Both the position numbers and the translations under genes were made by a program. From Saccharothrix ecbatanensis (GTDB lineage: Bacteria > Actinomycetota > Actinomycetes > Mycobacteriales > Pseudonocardiaceae), in the NCBI RefSeq assembly GCF_014205015.1, contig NZ_JACHMO010000001.1, forward strand, positions 2,170,001 to 2,234,000: a stretch of DNA of 64,000 nt, given 5' to 3'. This document shows positions 7,366-15,076 of the stretch, one piece after another. The number at the start of each line of letters is the position of its first letter. Positions within the stretch are counted from its first letter, which is position 1. The notes under the pieces are model-generated. The model was not told where the DNA came from. It made no database searches and saw only the letters and a program-made list of their open reading frames with translations.

Positions 7366-8768
7366 GCCGGCCCTCCGGACTCGTCGGCGCCCCGGTCGTG
7401 CCGGAGGTTCTCCTGCCGGAAGATCTCCTGGCGGGCGGCCTTGCGCACCAGGTCGACCTGGCGGCGGGTGAGGGCCAGCGACCGGCCGTCCGCGCCGCGC
7501 ATCAGCGCCGGCATCTTCCGCCTGCCCTTGGCGCTGAGGTCGCCCACCTCGTCGTGGTCGCGCAGGACGTCGGCGAACCAGGGCGCCGTGCCGCTGCGCA
7601 GGGCGGCGAGGACGTTCTGGTGCAGGGCGAAGACCGCGGCGGTGTCCACCAGGGACGGAGCCATGATCGGCTCGAACGTCCGGCCGGTGTCGGCCGAGTC
7701 CTGCCGCACCATCGTGCTGGCCGCGTCGACCCGCCCGTCCACGGTGTTGCCGTTCATCACGGCTGTGTTCATCAGCCGCACCGACTCCAGCGCCCGACGC
7801 AGCACCTCTTCGGCCACCTTGTGCGCGTCTTCAGCGGTGTCCTCCCGGCGCGCTTTCGGCCCGTAAAGCGCCTGGTCGAGCTCGTCCGCGATCGTGCGCA
7901 CGGGGATGCTGTCCGGCGCGTAGGCGGGCGGACCGGCGCCTATGCGCCCGTAGGCCTTCAGCTTGCGGCCGTCCACGGTCAGCTCCACGTGCACCAGGCC
8001 GTCGCACTCGTCGTCCAGGTAGCCCCGGCTGACCCAGCCGCGCTGTTCGTCGTCACCGGCGTAGATCTGGCCCGGGATGGTCAGCCGAGGATCGCCGGGC
8101 TCGTCCACGTGACCGCGCCAGGTTCCCTTCGTGGCGTCGTACAGGGCGTCCACGACGTTCGGGTCGTGGTCGCCGACCGTGCCGCCGGAGCCGTAGACGT
8201 TCCCGGCCGCGGGCGTGAAGCGCAACCGGATGCCGGGGTACTTCGTCGTCGGCTTGATGTAGCGCGCGTGGCCCAGCGGCAGGGTCTTGCCGGTCAGGAA
8301 GTTGGCGCACTCGCCGTTCAGCCCGTGCTCGCCGTGATCGCTGAACCAGCCGGTGTCGGCGTCGATCCGGTCGTCCAGGTTGTAGGTGCGGCGTTCGATC
8401 TTGTGGTTGCCGACCCGGACGCACCACCGCACGTCCTTCGGCTCGAGCTTGTTGGCGCGCAACAGGTCCACGGTGAGCGGGTGCAGCTTCCGGTCGTCGT
8501 CCGTCAGCGCCCAGACCTCCAGGAACGGCGCGACGGGCTTGACCTTGCCGTGCCCGTCGGTGAACCGCAGCTGTTCGGGCGCCTTGTCGTCGACGATCTC
8601 GCCGGAATCGGGATCGACCCGCAAGGTCGGCGCGGGCACCAGCACCCGTGGCGCGAGCGGCTCGTCCGGGTCGGGCTCGGCGGTGTAGTTGTCCATCGGC
8701 TCGGCCGCCGCGCCCAGCCGGCCGATGGCCAGCGGGGGCAGGACGCGCAGTTCCAGGATCCGGGTCAT
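7362..8768 (-). CDS. LodA/GoxA-like N-terminal half
   Basis: A 468-residue protein resembling the N-terminal two thirds of LodA/GoxA oxidases. Residues 8-19 (RVLPPLAIGRLG) correspond to the 'IHPAIGIARVG' opening. FTDGHGKVKPVAPFLEVWA corresponds to the 'FKDSQGRIKRQAARFRVY' block. YLDDECDGLVHVEL followed by GPPAYAPDSIPVRTIADEL corresponds to 'WYDDVSDGPVxATV ... PPxFAPGxxxVVTLYD'. KMPALMRGADGRSLALTRRQ corresponds to the 'MPxL-LTxTQY' block, after which the polypeptide stops. Known LodA enzymes continue in one chain with the CTQ residues; here that part is a separate gene overlapping by ATGA. The two lengths sum to 762 residues, close to a complete enzyme. LodA deaminates lysine and GoxA glycine; the substrate here is unknown. 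Confidence 0.7.
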   Translation of the reverse strand: MTRILELRVLPPLAIGRLGAAAEPMDNYTAEPDPDEPLAPRVLVPAPTLRVDPDSGEIVDDKAPEQLRFTDGHGKVKPVAPFLEVWALTDDDRKLHPLTVDLLRANKLEPKDVRWCVRVGNHKIERRTYNLDDRIDADTGWFSDHGEHGLNGECANFLTGKTLPLGHARYIKPTTKYPGIRLRFTPAAGNVYGSGGTVGDHDPNVVDALYDATKGTWRGHVDEPGDPRLTIPGQIYAGDDEQRGWVSRGYLDDECDGLVHVELTVDGRKLKAYGRIGAGPPAYAPDSIPVRTIADELDQALYGPKARREDTAEDAHKVAEEVLRRALESVRLMNTAVMNGNTVDGRVDAASTMVRQDSADTGRTFEPIMAPSLVDTAAVFALHQNVLAALRSGTAPWFADVLRDHDEVGDLSAKGRRKMPALMRGADGRSLALTRRQVDLVRKAARQEIFRQENLRHDRGADESGGPA

Positions 8769-10228
8769 CCCGTGCACCCCTTCCGGCTGAGGATGTGCTC
8801 GATCTGCTCCAGCGCCCGTCGGTCGGACTCGCGCAGCGCCACGACGTACGGGTCGCGCGCGCAGTCCGGGTTCGTTTCGAGCAGTTGGTCGGTGAGCAGC
8901 CGGGACGCCTGCACGAGGTCGCGTTGCAGCAGCCAGCGGTCGTGGTCGCGGTCGGGCAGTTCGAGGCTGTAGGGCATCTCGAACGGCGGCCCGGCCCGCG
9001 GGCCGTCCGGGTGGTCCTTGTCCAGCGGCAGCTCGACCAGCCGTCCGGCCAGGGCGCGCAGGTTGTACATCTCGGCGAACGCCCGGTGCACGAGCGCGCC
9101 GCGCCCGGTGAGCACACCGCCGTTGTCCAGCGGGCCGGACAGCCGGAAGGCGTGCGAGATGTCGGTGAGCAGCATCCGGTAGCGCAGGTTGAACAGGTGG
9201 CCCCAGAGTGCCGTGAACGGGTCGGTGATCGGGCTGGTCGTCACGGTCTTGGCGCCGAGCTGCACCATCACGGACTCGTTGAGGCGGTGCGCGGTCACGG
9301 GGTTCTCCGCGATCGGCCGGGACACCTTGTCCTGCTCCGCTCGGGGCAGCTTCTCCAGCTCCAGGTAGATGCCGAGGAACCGCTTGAAGTGGGACGTCTC
9401 GGCCTGTTCGTCCACGTCGACCGCTTCACCCTGCTCGCCGACCTCGTGCAGCGCCTTGCGCGCCGAATCCCGGGAGAACACGCCGAACACCAGCAGCTCG
9501 GGGGACTTCACGTCCGGCACGTTCCCGGCTTCCTGCCCGCGCTCGCCACGCGTGTAGCCGCGCCCCCATTCGTCCCAGGACGCCTGGTAGGGCAGCGTTT
9601 CCGCGTGGAACAGCTCGTCCGGGATGTGCTCGCGGTTGCTGAGGATCTTGTCGATCCGCCCGTACAGCTCCCCGACCCGGTTGACCTCCTGCCCCACGGC
9701 GACCTCGGCGTCCTTCTTGACCCTCTCGGCGATGTCGTCCGTCCACTTCGCGGGACTCTCCGCGACGACGTAGGCGGCCAGCGACTCGCGGGTCAGCCGG
9801 CGCAGCGTGAACGGGAACGGGTAGAAGTCCGAGCCCCAGGGGTAGTCCTCGCGGTCGAGGTTGATCGGGGCGCCGAGCGAGGTCAGCAGGTTCTGCACGG
9901 TGACGAGGTGGCCCATCTCCTCCTTCGCGATGCCGAGGATGACCTCCTGCCAGCCGCGCACCTTGTCGCGCAGGCCCTCGGGCACCTGCGGGCCGCCCAT
10001 CGAGTAGGCGGCGAACAGGTACTGGACCATCAGCGAGTGCTCGATCTCGGCCGCGACGTGCAGCAGCATGGTGGTGTAGTCGCGCCAGTTGAACTCCGGC
10101 GGCAGGACCGGCTCTTTCTCCTCCGCGTCGAGCGGGCCGGCGACCGAGAGGCACGCCATGGCCGCCGGCTCGTCGTCGAACAGCTCCGGCAACACCGAAG
10201 CCATGTGCCGGTGCACTCTGGACCGCAT
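8765..10228 (-). CDS. VioB-like ferritin-fold protein
   Basis: A 487-residue protein with a ferritin-like domain of the type found in VioB and related iminophenylpyruvate dimer synthases. Diiron-type ligands are visible as AAEIEHSLMVQY (residues about 58-69), AKEEMGHLVTVQ (about 99-110) and, further on, DEQAETSHFKRF. The C-terminal third (RMLLTDISHAFRL to the end) is helical and charged. It is the first gene of a five-gene coupled operon and overlaps the LodA-like N-terminal gene by ATGA. In this setting it could supply peroxide handling, oxygen activation or an oxidative step on the LodA product. The start is uncertain: ATG at 10228 (used) or ATG at 10204; neither has a strong Shine-Dalgarno. 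Confidence 0.7.
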   Translation of the reverse strand: MRSRVHRHMASVLPELFDDEPAAMACLSVAGPLDAEEKEPVLPPEFNWRDYTTMLLHVAAEIEHSLMVQYLFAAYSMGGPQVPEGLRDKVRGWQEVILGIAKEEMGHLVTVQNLLTSLGAPINLDREDYPWGSDFYPFPFTLRRLTRESLAAYVVAESPAKWTDDIAERVKKDAEVAVGQEVNRVGELYGRIDKILSNREHIPDELFHAETLPYQASWDEWGRGYTRGERGQEAGNVPDVKSPELLVFGVFSRDSARKALHEVGEQGEAVDVDEQAETSHFKRFLGIYLELEKLPRAEQDKVSRPIAENPVTAHRLNESVMVQLGAKTVTTSPITDPFTALWGHLFNLRYRMLLTDISHAFRLSGPLDNGGVLTGRGALVHRAFAEMYNLRALAGRLVELPLDKDHPDGPRAGPPFEMPYSLELPDRDHDRWLLQRDLVQASRLLTDQLLETNPDCARDPYVVALRESDRRALEQIEHILSRKGCTG

Positions 10229-10544
10229 GGCACGAACCCCGTCCTCGCCTGTTGGGTGGGCGTAGGGGTGAGCGTGCCGGCGCGGGACCGCCCCCGCTCC
10301 GGTCGCGGTGAACGCCAGTCGGCTTGGTGAACCCCACTCATCCGACCGGGCGAGCCGACCTGACCGACAGTCGACCGCCGCCACCACGGCCGGGCTACGG
10401 CCGTGATCGTTGGTGGACGCCCCGGTCGGTCCGCCCCTTCGCTCGCGCGTGCGTTCCGACCAAGTAAAGTCGGGTCGCCGCCTCGCCGCCGTTGTCAAGG
10501 ACCGCCTGCCCCTGTCGTCTGGAAAGCGCTTGCCGAGGAGCCTC
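10229..10544. promoter_or_regulatory. Divergent intergenic region, promoters not resolved
   Basis: A 316-bp spacer between the minus-strand quinoprotein operon and the plus-strand talarate dehydratase gene. It must hold the promoters of both. I see no perfect palindrome longer than about 6 bp, no small gene with a plausible ribosome binding site, and no regulator in the vicinity. Confidence 0.5.
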
Positions 10545-11693
10545 ATGTCTCTGGACCCCGTCGTCGTGCCCGACCGGATCGTCTCGATCACGCTGTCGTC
10601 GGTGACCCTGCCCCTGCCGACCGGGATCAGTGACGCCAAGGTGTTCACGGGTTGGCAGCGGCCGATGACCGAGGTCGCCTTCCTGTTCGCGGAGATCCGC
10701 ACCGAGGCCGGGCTGGAGGGCGTCGGGTTCAGCTACTCGAAGCGGGCCGGTGGGCCGGCGCAGTTCGCGCACGCCCGCGAGGTGGCGCCGGACCTGATCG
10801 GCGAGGACCCGAACGACATCGGCAGGCTGTGGACGAAGCTGGTGTGGGCGGGCGCGTCGGTCGGGCGCAGCGGCGCGTCGACGCAGGCGCTGGCGGCGTT
10901 CGACGTCGCGCTGTGGGACCTCAAGGCGAAGCGCGCGGGCCTGCCGCTGGCCAAGCTGCTCGGCGCCCACCGCGACTCCGTGCGCTGCTACAACACCTCG
11001 GGCGGCTTCCTGCACGAGTCGATCGGGCAGGTCAAGGACAACGCCACCCGCACGTTGGAGTCGGGCGTCGGCGGCATCAAGATCAAGGTGGGGCTGCCGG
11101 ACCCGGCGGAGGACCTGCGCCGCGTCGCCGCCGTCCGCGAGCACCTGGGTGACGGGGTGCCGTTGATGGTCGACGCCAACCAGCAGTGGGACCGGCCCAC
11201 GGCGGCCAGGGTCGGCCGGGCGCTGGAGGAGTTCGGGCTGGTCTGGATCGAGGAACCCCTCGACGCCTACGACGCCGAGGGCCACGCCGAGCTGGCACGC
11301 TCGCTGACCACGGCCATCGCCTCCGGTGAGATGCTGACCAGCGTCGCGGAGCACTACGAGCTGATCCGGCTGGGCGCGGTCGACATCCTGCAACCCGACG
11401 CGCCCCGGGTCGGCGGCATCACCCAGTTCCTCAAGCTCGCCACCCTCGCGGACCACCACCACCTCCAGCTCGCGCCGCACTTCGCGATGGAGATCCACGT
11501 CCACCTGGCGGCGGCCTACCCGCGTGAACCGTGGGTCGAGCACTTCGACTGGCTCCACCCGCTGTTCAACGAACGGCTGGAGACCAGCGGCGGCCGGATG
11601 CACCTGTCCACCCGCCCCGGCCTCGGCATCACCCTCAGCGACCAGACCCGCGCCTGGACCACCGACACCGACACCATCGCCAAAGCCCGTTGA
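10545..11693 (+). CDS. L-talarate/galactarate dehydratase (enolase superfamily)
   Basis: A 382-residue mandelate racemase/muconate lactonizing enzyme family member. The closest type I recognise is L-talarate/galactarate dehydratase: ISDAKVFTGWQRPMTE, FSYSKRAGGPAQFAHAREVAPDLIGEDP and CYNTSGGFLH are hallmark stretches. The catalytic lysine pair lies in GGIKIKVG, and the metal ligands are Asp in VDANQQW, Glu in WIEEPLDAYD and Glu in IASGEMLT. The general-base His is in LAPHFAMEIHVH. It would dehydrate C6 aldarates to 5-keto-4-deoxyglucarate for sugar-acid use, in keeping with the pectin-degrading genes at 60-62 kb. The start ATG follows GAGGAGCCTC. The upstream reading frame is open to 10410 but lacks a ribosome binding site. 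Confidence 0.88.
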   Translation: MSLDPVVVPDRIVSITLSSVTLPLPTGISDAKVFTGWQRPMTEVAFLFAEIRTEAGLEGVGFSYSKRAGGPAQFAHAREVAPDLIGEDPNDIGRLWTKLVWAGASVGRSGASTQALAAFDVALWDLKAKRAGLPLAKLLGAHRDSVRCYNTSGGFLHESIGQVKDNATRTLESGVGGIKIKVGLPDPAEDLRRVAAVREHLGDGVPLMVDANQQWDRPTAARVGRALEEFGLVWIEEPLDAYDAEGHAELARSLTTAIASGEMLTSVAEHYELIRLGAVDILQPDAPRVGGITQFLKLATLADHHHLQLAPHFAMEIHVHLAAAYPREPWVEHFDWLHPLFNERLETSGGRMHLSTRPGLGITLSDQTRAWTTDTDTIAKAR

Positions 11694-11811
11694 CCGGTGC
11701 CCCGGAGTGTCCCGAACGGGCAGAAGGTGTGCCCGCGTCCTCCTGACGAGCACGGCGATGCGGCCCTTACGTTCGGACGGTGAGAGGACCCGTCGTAGGG
11801 GAGAGCCGATC

Positions 11812-13548
11812 ATGACCACACACATGGGCGCGCACCGTCATCGCCACCGCCCCGGCACGGGTGCCGAGGAGGAACGGGAAAAGCGTTCGTCGCACCCGCT
11901 CGGCGTCGACGCCCTGCTCGGCATGCAACGTGCCGCCGGCAACCAGGCGACCATCGACTACGTCCGGCAGGTGCAGCGCTACACAGGGCCTGGGACGCCG
12001 GTGACCCCCACGTTCACCCCTGGCTCGGGCGACGAGCTGGGTCCGTTCACCGCCAACGATTTCACCGTCACCCTGACCGGAGGCGACGAGAGCCCTCCGA
12101 CGCTGGACCTCGACAAGTACCACCGGTCGGCGAGCTCCGAGTTGTCGTGGGCGGGCGACGAGAGCATCGCGATCAGCACTGCCGACGAGGCCAAGGAGTT
12201 CTACGCGCTGCCCGGCGTGCTCGCCAAGGCGAACGCGTCACTCCGGGCGGTCGACAGCCCGGTGCGCCTGGTCGCGGGCGGATACACGCTGCCGAACACG
12301 AAGGGCCAGGTGCTGACGGTCGTCCGACCGGCCTACACCCATCGCGGCAGGGCCCCCGTCAACGAGCTGACGACCTTCATGCGGCTGACCCAGCACGAGT
12401 GCGAGGCGGTCGCCACCACCATCCTCGGCAAGGACCGCCTGACCCACGTGGTCTTCCGCAACCCCGAGGGTCGTGCGGTGTCCGCTCCCTCCGGGTACCA
12501 GGGGGAGCGACTGCCGGCGCTCGCCGAGTCGTTGGCCGGCCCCCGTCCCCCGACGACGGTCGAGGAAGCTGCCGACGCAGTCCAGGGCCCGAAGCCGAAG
12601 ACGGGGCCAGGCAAGCGGTACGGCGAGGCCGTGCACCAGAACAAGCCGGAGTTGGCCGCGAGCGCGCGGGCGATCGGCGTCAACGAGCACGCACGGCCTG
12701 AACCTGGTGAGGGCCTCGCGGTGCACACGATCGACGCACCGCTCAAGCCGGACGGGCGGCTCGACAAGTTCGACTACTCGACCAACGCGGACCTCGACCA
12801 CACTTGGGTCTTCCACCACGCGGCCGTGGTCGCCGAGAGCCTCGACGGCCAGGACCAGGTCACCTTGGAGAATTTCAACCGGCGGAATGACGAAGAGCGG
12901 TTGAGCGAGACGATCCTCGCCGGGGTGAAGGACCGGTTCGCCGCTCGGTTCCCCGATGTGATAGCGCCCATCCTCGACAAGGCGGCGAAAGCGCCGCAGC
13001 CAAACCAGGCTCACGCCGTCGAGGCGCTGAGCGAAATCCGCGTCCAGCTCGGTGCGGAGACCAAACAGGCCATGGCCGATGCGCGGGACCAGTACGACCA
13101 CATGCGCATACGCCTCGAGAAATCGAGCGTCGAGAGGTGGTACTTCAAGATCTTCTCGCCGGGTGGGGCGCAGAGCTTCCACGCTCGGAACACGGACGCG
13201 GTCAACCGGCTGACGGTCGTCACCACGAACGTGCCCGAGGTGACGTTCGAGACCCATTCGGCCGAGCCGACGGAGGAGGGCGTGCAGGTGCTGGAGAAGA
13301 TCGCCCGGTCCACGCGAGAGACCGAGATCCAGCTTGTGATCGAGGGCCACGCCAAGGGTGGGCTCATCCCTCTCCGGAGACTCGCGCGCAAACGGTCGGA
13401 CCGCGTCCGGGAGGAGCTGGAGAAGCTCGGGGTCGCCAAGGACCGGATCCGGACGGAGCACAAATCACAGAGCGACATCGCCAAGGTGATCATCTACCCG
13501 GCCGACCGCCCGAACCGGCGCGTGCCCGGGACCGACCCCAGGGGCTGA
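11812..13548 (+). CDS. OmpA-tailed protein with eCIS-cargo-like N-terminal motif
   Basis: A 578-residue protein. The N-terminal 50 residues are charged and His-rich, then carry LLGMQRAAGNQATIDYVRQVQR. This is the 'LQRAAGN-AV--LVQR' motif common at the start of actinobacterial proteins linked to contractile injection systems and DUF4157-type toxins. The centre (about 90-450) is unfamiliar but includes WVFHHAAVVAESLDGQDQVTLENF, a His-containing stretch recurring in such cargo proteins. The C-terminus (about 475-570) is an OmpA-like peptidoglycan-binding domain (IQLVIEGHAKG, SDRVREELEKLGVAKDRI). There is no signal peptide. It lies about 22 kb from the eCIS locus, suggesting a cargo or wall-targeted effector; function is inferred. 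It follows the dehydratase by 118 bp and ends at a strong terminator. Confidence 0.6.
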   Translation: MTTHMGAHRHRHRPGTGAEEEREKRSSHPLGVDALLGMQRAAGNQATIDYVRQVQRYTGPGTPVTPTFTPGSGDELGPFTANDFTVTLTGGDESPPTLDLDKYHRSASSELSWAGDESIAISTADEAKEFYALPGVLAKANASLRAVDSPVRLVAGGYTLPNTKGQVLTVVRPAYTHRGRAPVNELTTFMRLTQHECEAVATTILGKDRLTHVVFRNPEGRAVSAPSGYQGERLPALAESLAGPRPPTTVEEAADAVQGPKPKTGPGKRYGEAVHQNKPELAASARAIGVNEHARPEPGEGLAVHTIDAPLKPDGRLDKFDYSTNADLDHTWVFHHAAVVAESLDGQDQVTLENFNRRNDEERLSETILAGVKDRFAARFPDVIAPILDKAAKAPQPNQAHAVEALSEIRVQLGAETKQAMADARDQYDHMRIRLEKSSVERWYFKIFSPGGAQSFHARNTDAVNRLTVVTTNVPEVTFETHSAEPTEEGVQVLEKIARSTRETEIQLVIEGHAKGGLIPLRRLARKRSDRVREELEKLGVAKDRIRTEHKSQSDIAKVIIYPADRPNRRVPGTDPRG

Positions 13549-13564
13549 CCACCGTGACGCCGCT

Positions 13565-13604
13565 GCCGTCAGGGCGGCCTGGGAGGTGGGGCCGCCCTGA
13601 CGGC
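13565..13604. terminator. Strong bidirectional hairpin terminator
   Basis: A perfect 15-bp stem (GCCGTCAGGGCGGCC at 13565-13579 against its complement at 13590-13604) with a 10-nt loop. It lies between two convergent genes, so it can serve both. There is no U-tract, as usual in GC-rich actinomycetes. Confidence 0.8.
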
Positions 13605-13695
13605 GAGGGTGTCCGTGGCGTCGGGTGTTGATCAGCGCCGGCTCCGCGGACGGGAAGGTGGCTCAGTGGGTGCGCGCCGGGTGGATGCGCGCCGG

Positions 13696-14955
13696 TCAGC
13701 GCAGCGGGCCGACCGCGCGCAATGCCTCCGGCTGCTTGCCGGTGGTGATCTGCTCCGCCAGCAGCCGTCCGGTGATCGGGCCGTGCGCCAGGCCCCACAT
13801 GCCGTGGCCCCCTGCGACGTACACACCGGGTTCGCGCACCGCCCCGATCAGCGGACGGCCGTCGGGCGTGACCGGGCGCGGTCCGACCCACACGTCGCGG
13901 CGGTTCTCCCAGTCCACGCCGTCGAGCAGCGGACGGGCGGACGCGATGATCGCCTCCAGCCGGGCCGGCGCACCGGGCGCGTCCGGGTCGCGGAACTCCA
14001 TCGTGCCCGCGACCCGCAGCGCACCCTGGTACGGCGTGCACGCCACCCGCACGTCGGGCAGGTAGACCGGACCTGGCACGGGCCGGTCCACCGGCACCGT
14101 GAACGAGTAGCCGCGACCGGCCCGGACCGGAACGCGCACACCCCAGCGGGACGCCAGCCGCGACAGCCACGCCCCGGTGGCCACGACCGCGACGTCGGCG
14201 GACACGCCCTCACCACCACGCGACCGCACCGTGACCCCGCCGCCGTCCTGTCGGATGTCGGCGACCTCGAACACGCGGATCGTGCCGCCCCTGGCCACGA
14301 CCGACCGCGCCAACGCCTGCACGAAACCGCCGGGGTCCATGTGCCGCTGCCCGTCGATGCGCACACCTGCGGTCAGGGTCCGGGACGCCGTGGGGACGTA
14401 CTCGCGCAGTGCGTCGCCGTCGAGTTCGACGTGGTCGACGGGTTGACCGGCGTCGGCCATCCGGCGAAGTTCGCGCAGCAGCCCCTGCGCGTGCCGGGAG
14501 CTCTCGAACGCGGCGGTGATCGGCGCGTCGACCGTGGGCGCGTCCACGCCGTTGGCGGTGAGCACGTCGAACGCTTCGAGGCACTCGTCGTTGAGCGGCA
14601 GGTTCGCCCGCACCGCACGGGTCCAGGACGACCACCGGCAGTTCGCGGCGAACCGCGCCAGGAACGCCCACAGCCCAGGGTCCGCGGTCAGCGGGATGTG
14701 CAGCGGCGCGGACGGGCTCAGCAGGCCTCGCGGGCCGTAGCGCAGCACGGTGGGTTCGTTCAGCGGGATCGCCAGGCCCGGCGCGATCCACCCGGCGTTG
14801 CCCCACGACGCGCCGGCGGCCACACCCGTGCGGTCGACCACGGTCACCTCGACCCCGCGTTCCTGGAGGAACCAGGCGGTCGAGAGGCCCACGATGCCCG
14901 CGCCGACCACGACCGCCGAACGGGGTCCGCCGTCGCTGCGCCCGACGTCGACCAT
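13696..14955 (-). CDS. D-amino-acid dehydrogenase-like FAD oxidoreductase
   Basis: A 419-residue DAO/DadA-family flavoprotein. The FAD-binding motif is VVVGAGIVGLSTAWFL near residues 15-30, followed by VTVVDR and the DadA-like GASWGNAGWIAP. The C-terminal end has the family's GRPLIGAV and GHGMWGLAHGPITGRLLAE, which complete the flavin site. It should oxidise D-amino acids or another secondary amine to the 2-oxo acid and pass electrons to the membrane, as DadA does. The ATG at 14955 follows GGAGGTGGTC. It lies 121 bp downstream of the pucR-type regulator on the same strand, and that gap holds two matching palindromes, so the regulator probably controls it. Sarcosine or proline-type substrates are alternatives. 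Confidence 0.82.
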   Translation of the reverse strand: MVDVGRSDGGPRSAVVVGAGIVGLSTAWFLQERGVEVTVVDRTGVAAGASWGNAGWIAPGLAIPLNEPTVLRYGPRGLLSPSAPLHIPLTADPGLWAFLARFAANCRWSSWTRAVRANLPLNDECLEAFDVLTANGVDAPTVDAPITAAFESSRHAQGLLRELRRMADAGQPVDHVELDGDALREYVPTASRTLTAGVRIDGQRHMDPGGFVQALARSVVARGGTIRVFEVADIRQDGGGVTVRSRGGEGVSADVAVVATGAWLSRLASRWGVRVPVRAGRGYSFTVPVDRPVPGPVYLPDVRVACTPYQGALRVAGTMEFRDPDAPGAPARLEAIIASARPLLDGVDWENRRDVWVGPRPVTPDGRPLIGAVREPGVYVAGGHGMWGLAHGPITGRLLAEQITTGKQPEALRAVGPLR

Positions 14956-15021
14956 GACCACCTCCACACCAGAGCGGAACTGCTGTCGACGTCAGCATCG
15001 CTCGGGTGCCACACCGGGCCG

Positions 15022-15070
15022 TTGTCCGTTCCCGACAATCCGTGTACGTGGTCTTGTCGGACACCGACAG
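15022..15070. promoter_or_regulatory. Two matching 17-bp palindromes upstream of the DadA-like gene
   Basis: Site 1 is TTGTCCG-TTC-CCGACAA (15022-15038). Site 2 is TTGTCGG-ACA-CCGACAG (15054-15070). Both fit TTGTCSG-N3-CCGACAR, and their centres are 32 bp apart, about three helical turns, so dimers would bind on one face. They lie 67-115 bp before the dadA-like start and just after the stop of the PucR-type gene, which is the obvious candidate binder. Confidence 0.6.
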
Positions 15071-15076
15071 AGGGCC

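Noticed and set aside
7362..8768. The LodA-like split being a sequencing frameshift
   Set aside because: The second half begins at an ATG in a clean ATGA overlap, the same junction type as the other three in the operon, and the first half ends with a normal hydrophilic tail, so a true gene boundary is more likely; read-level confirmation was not possible.
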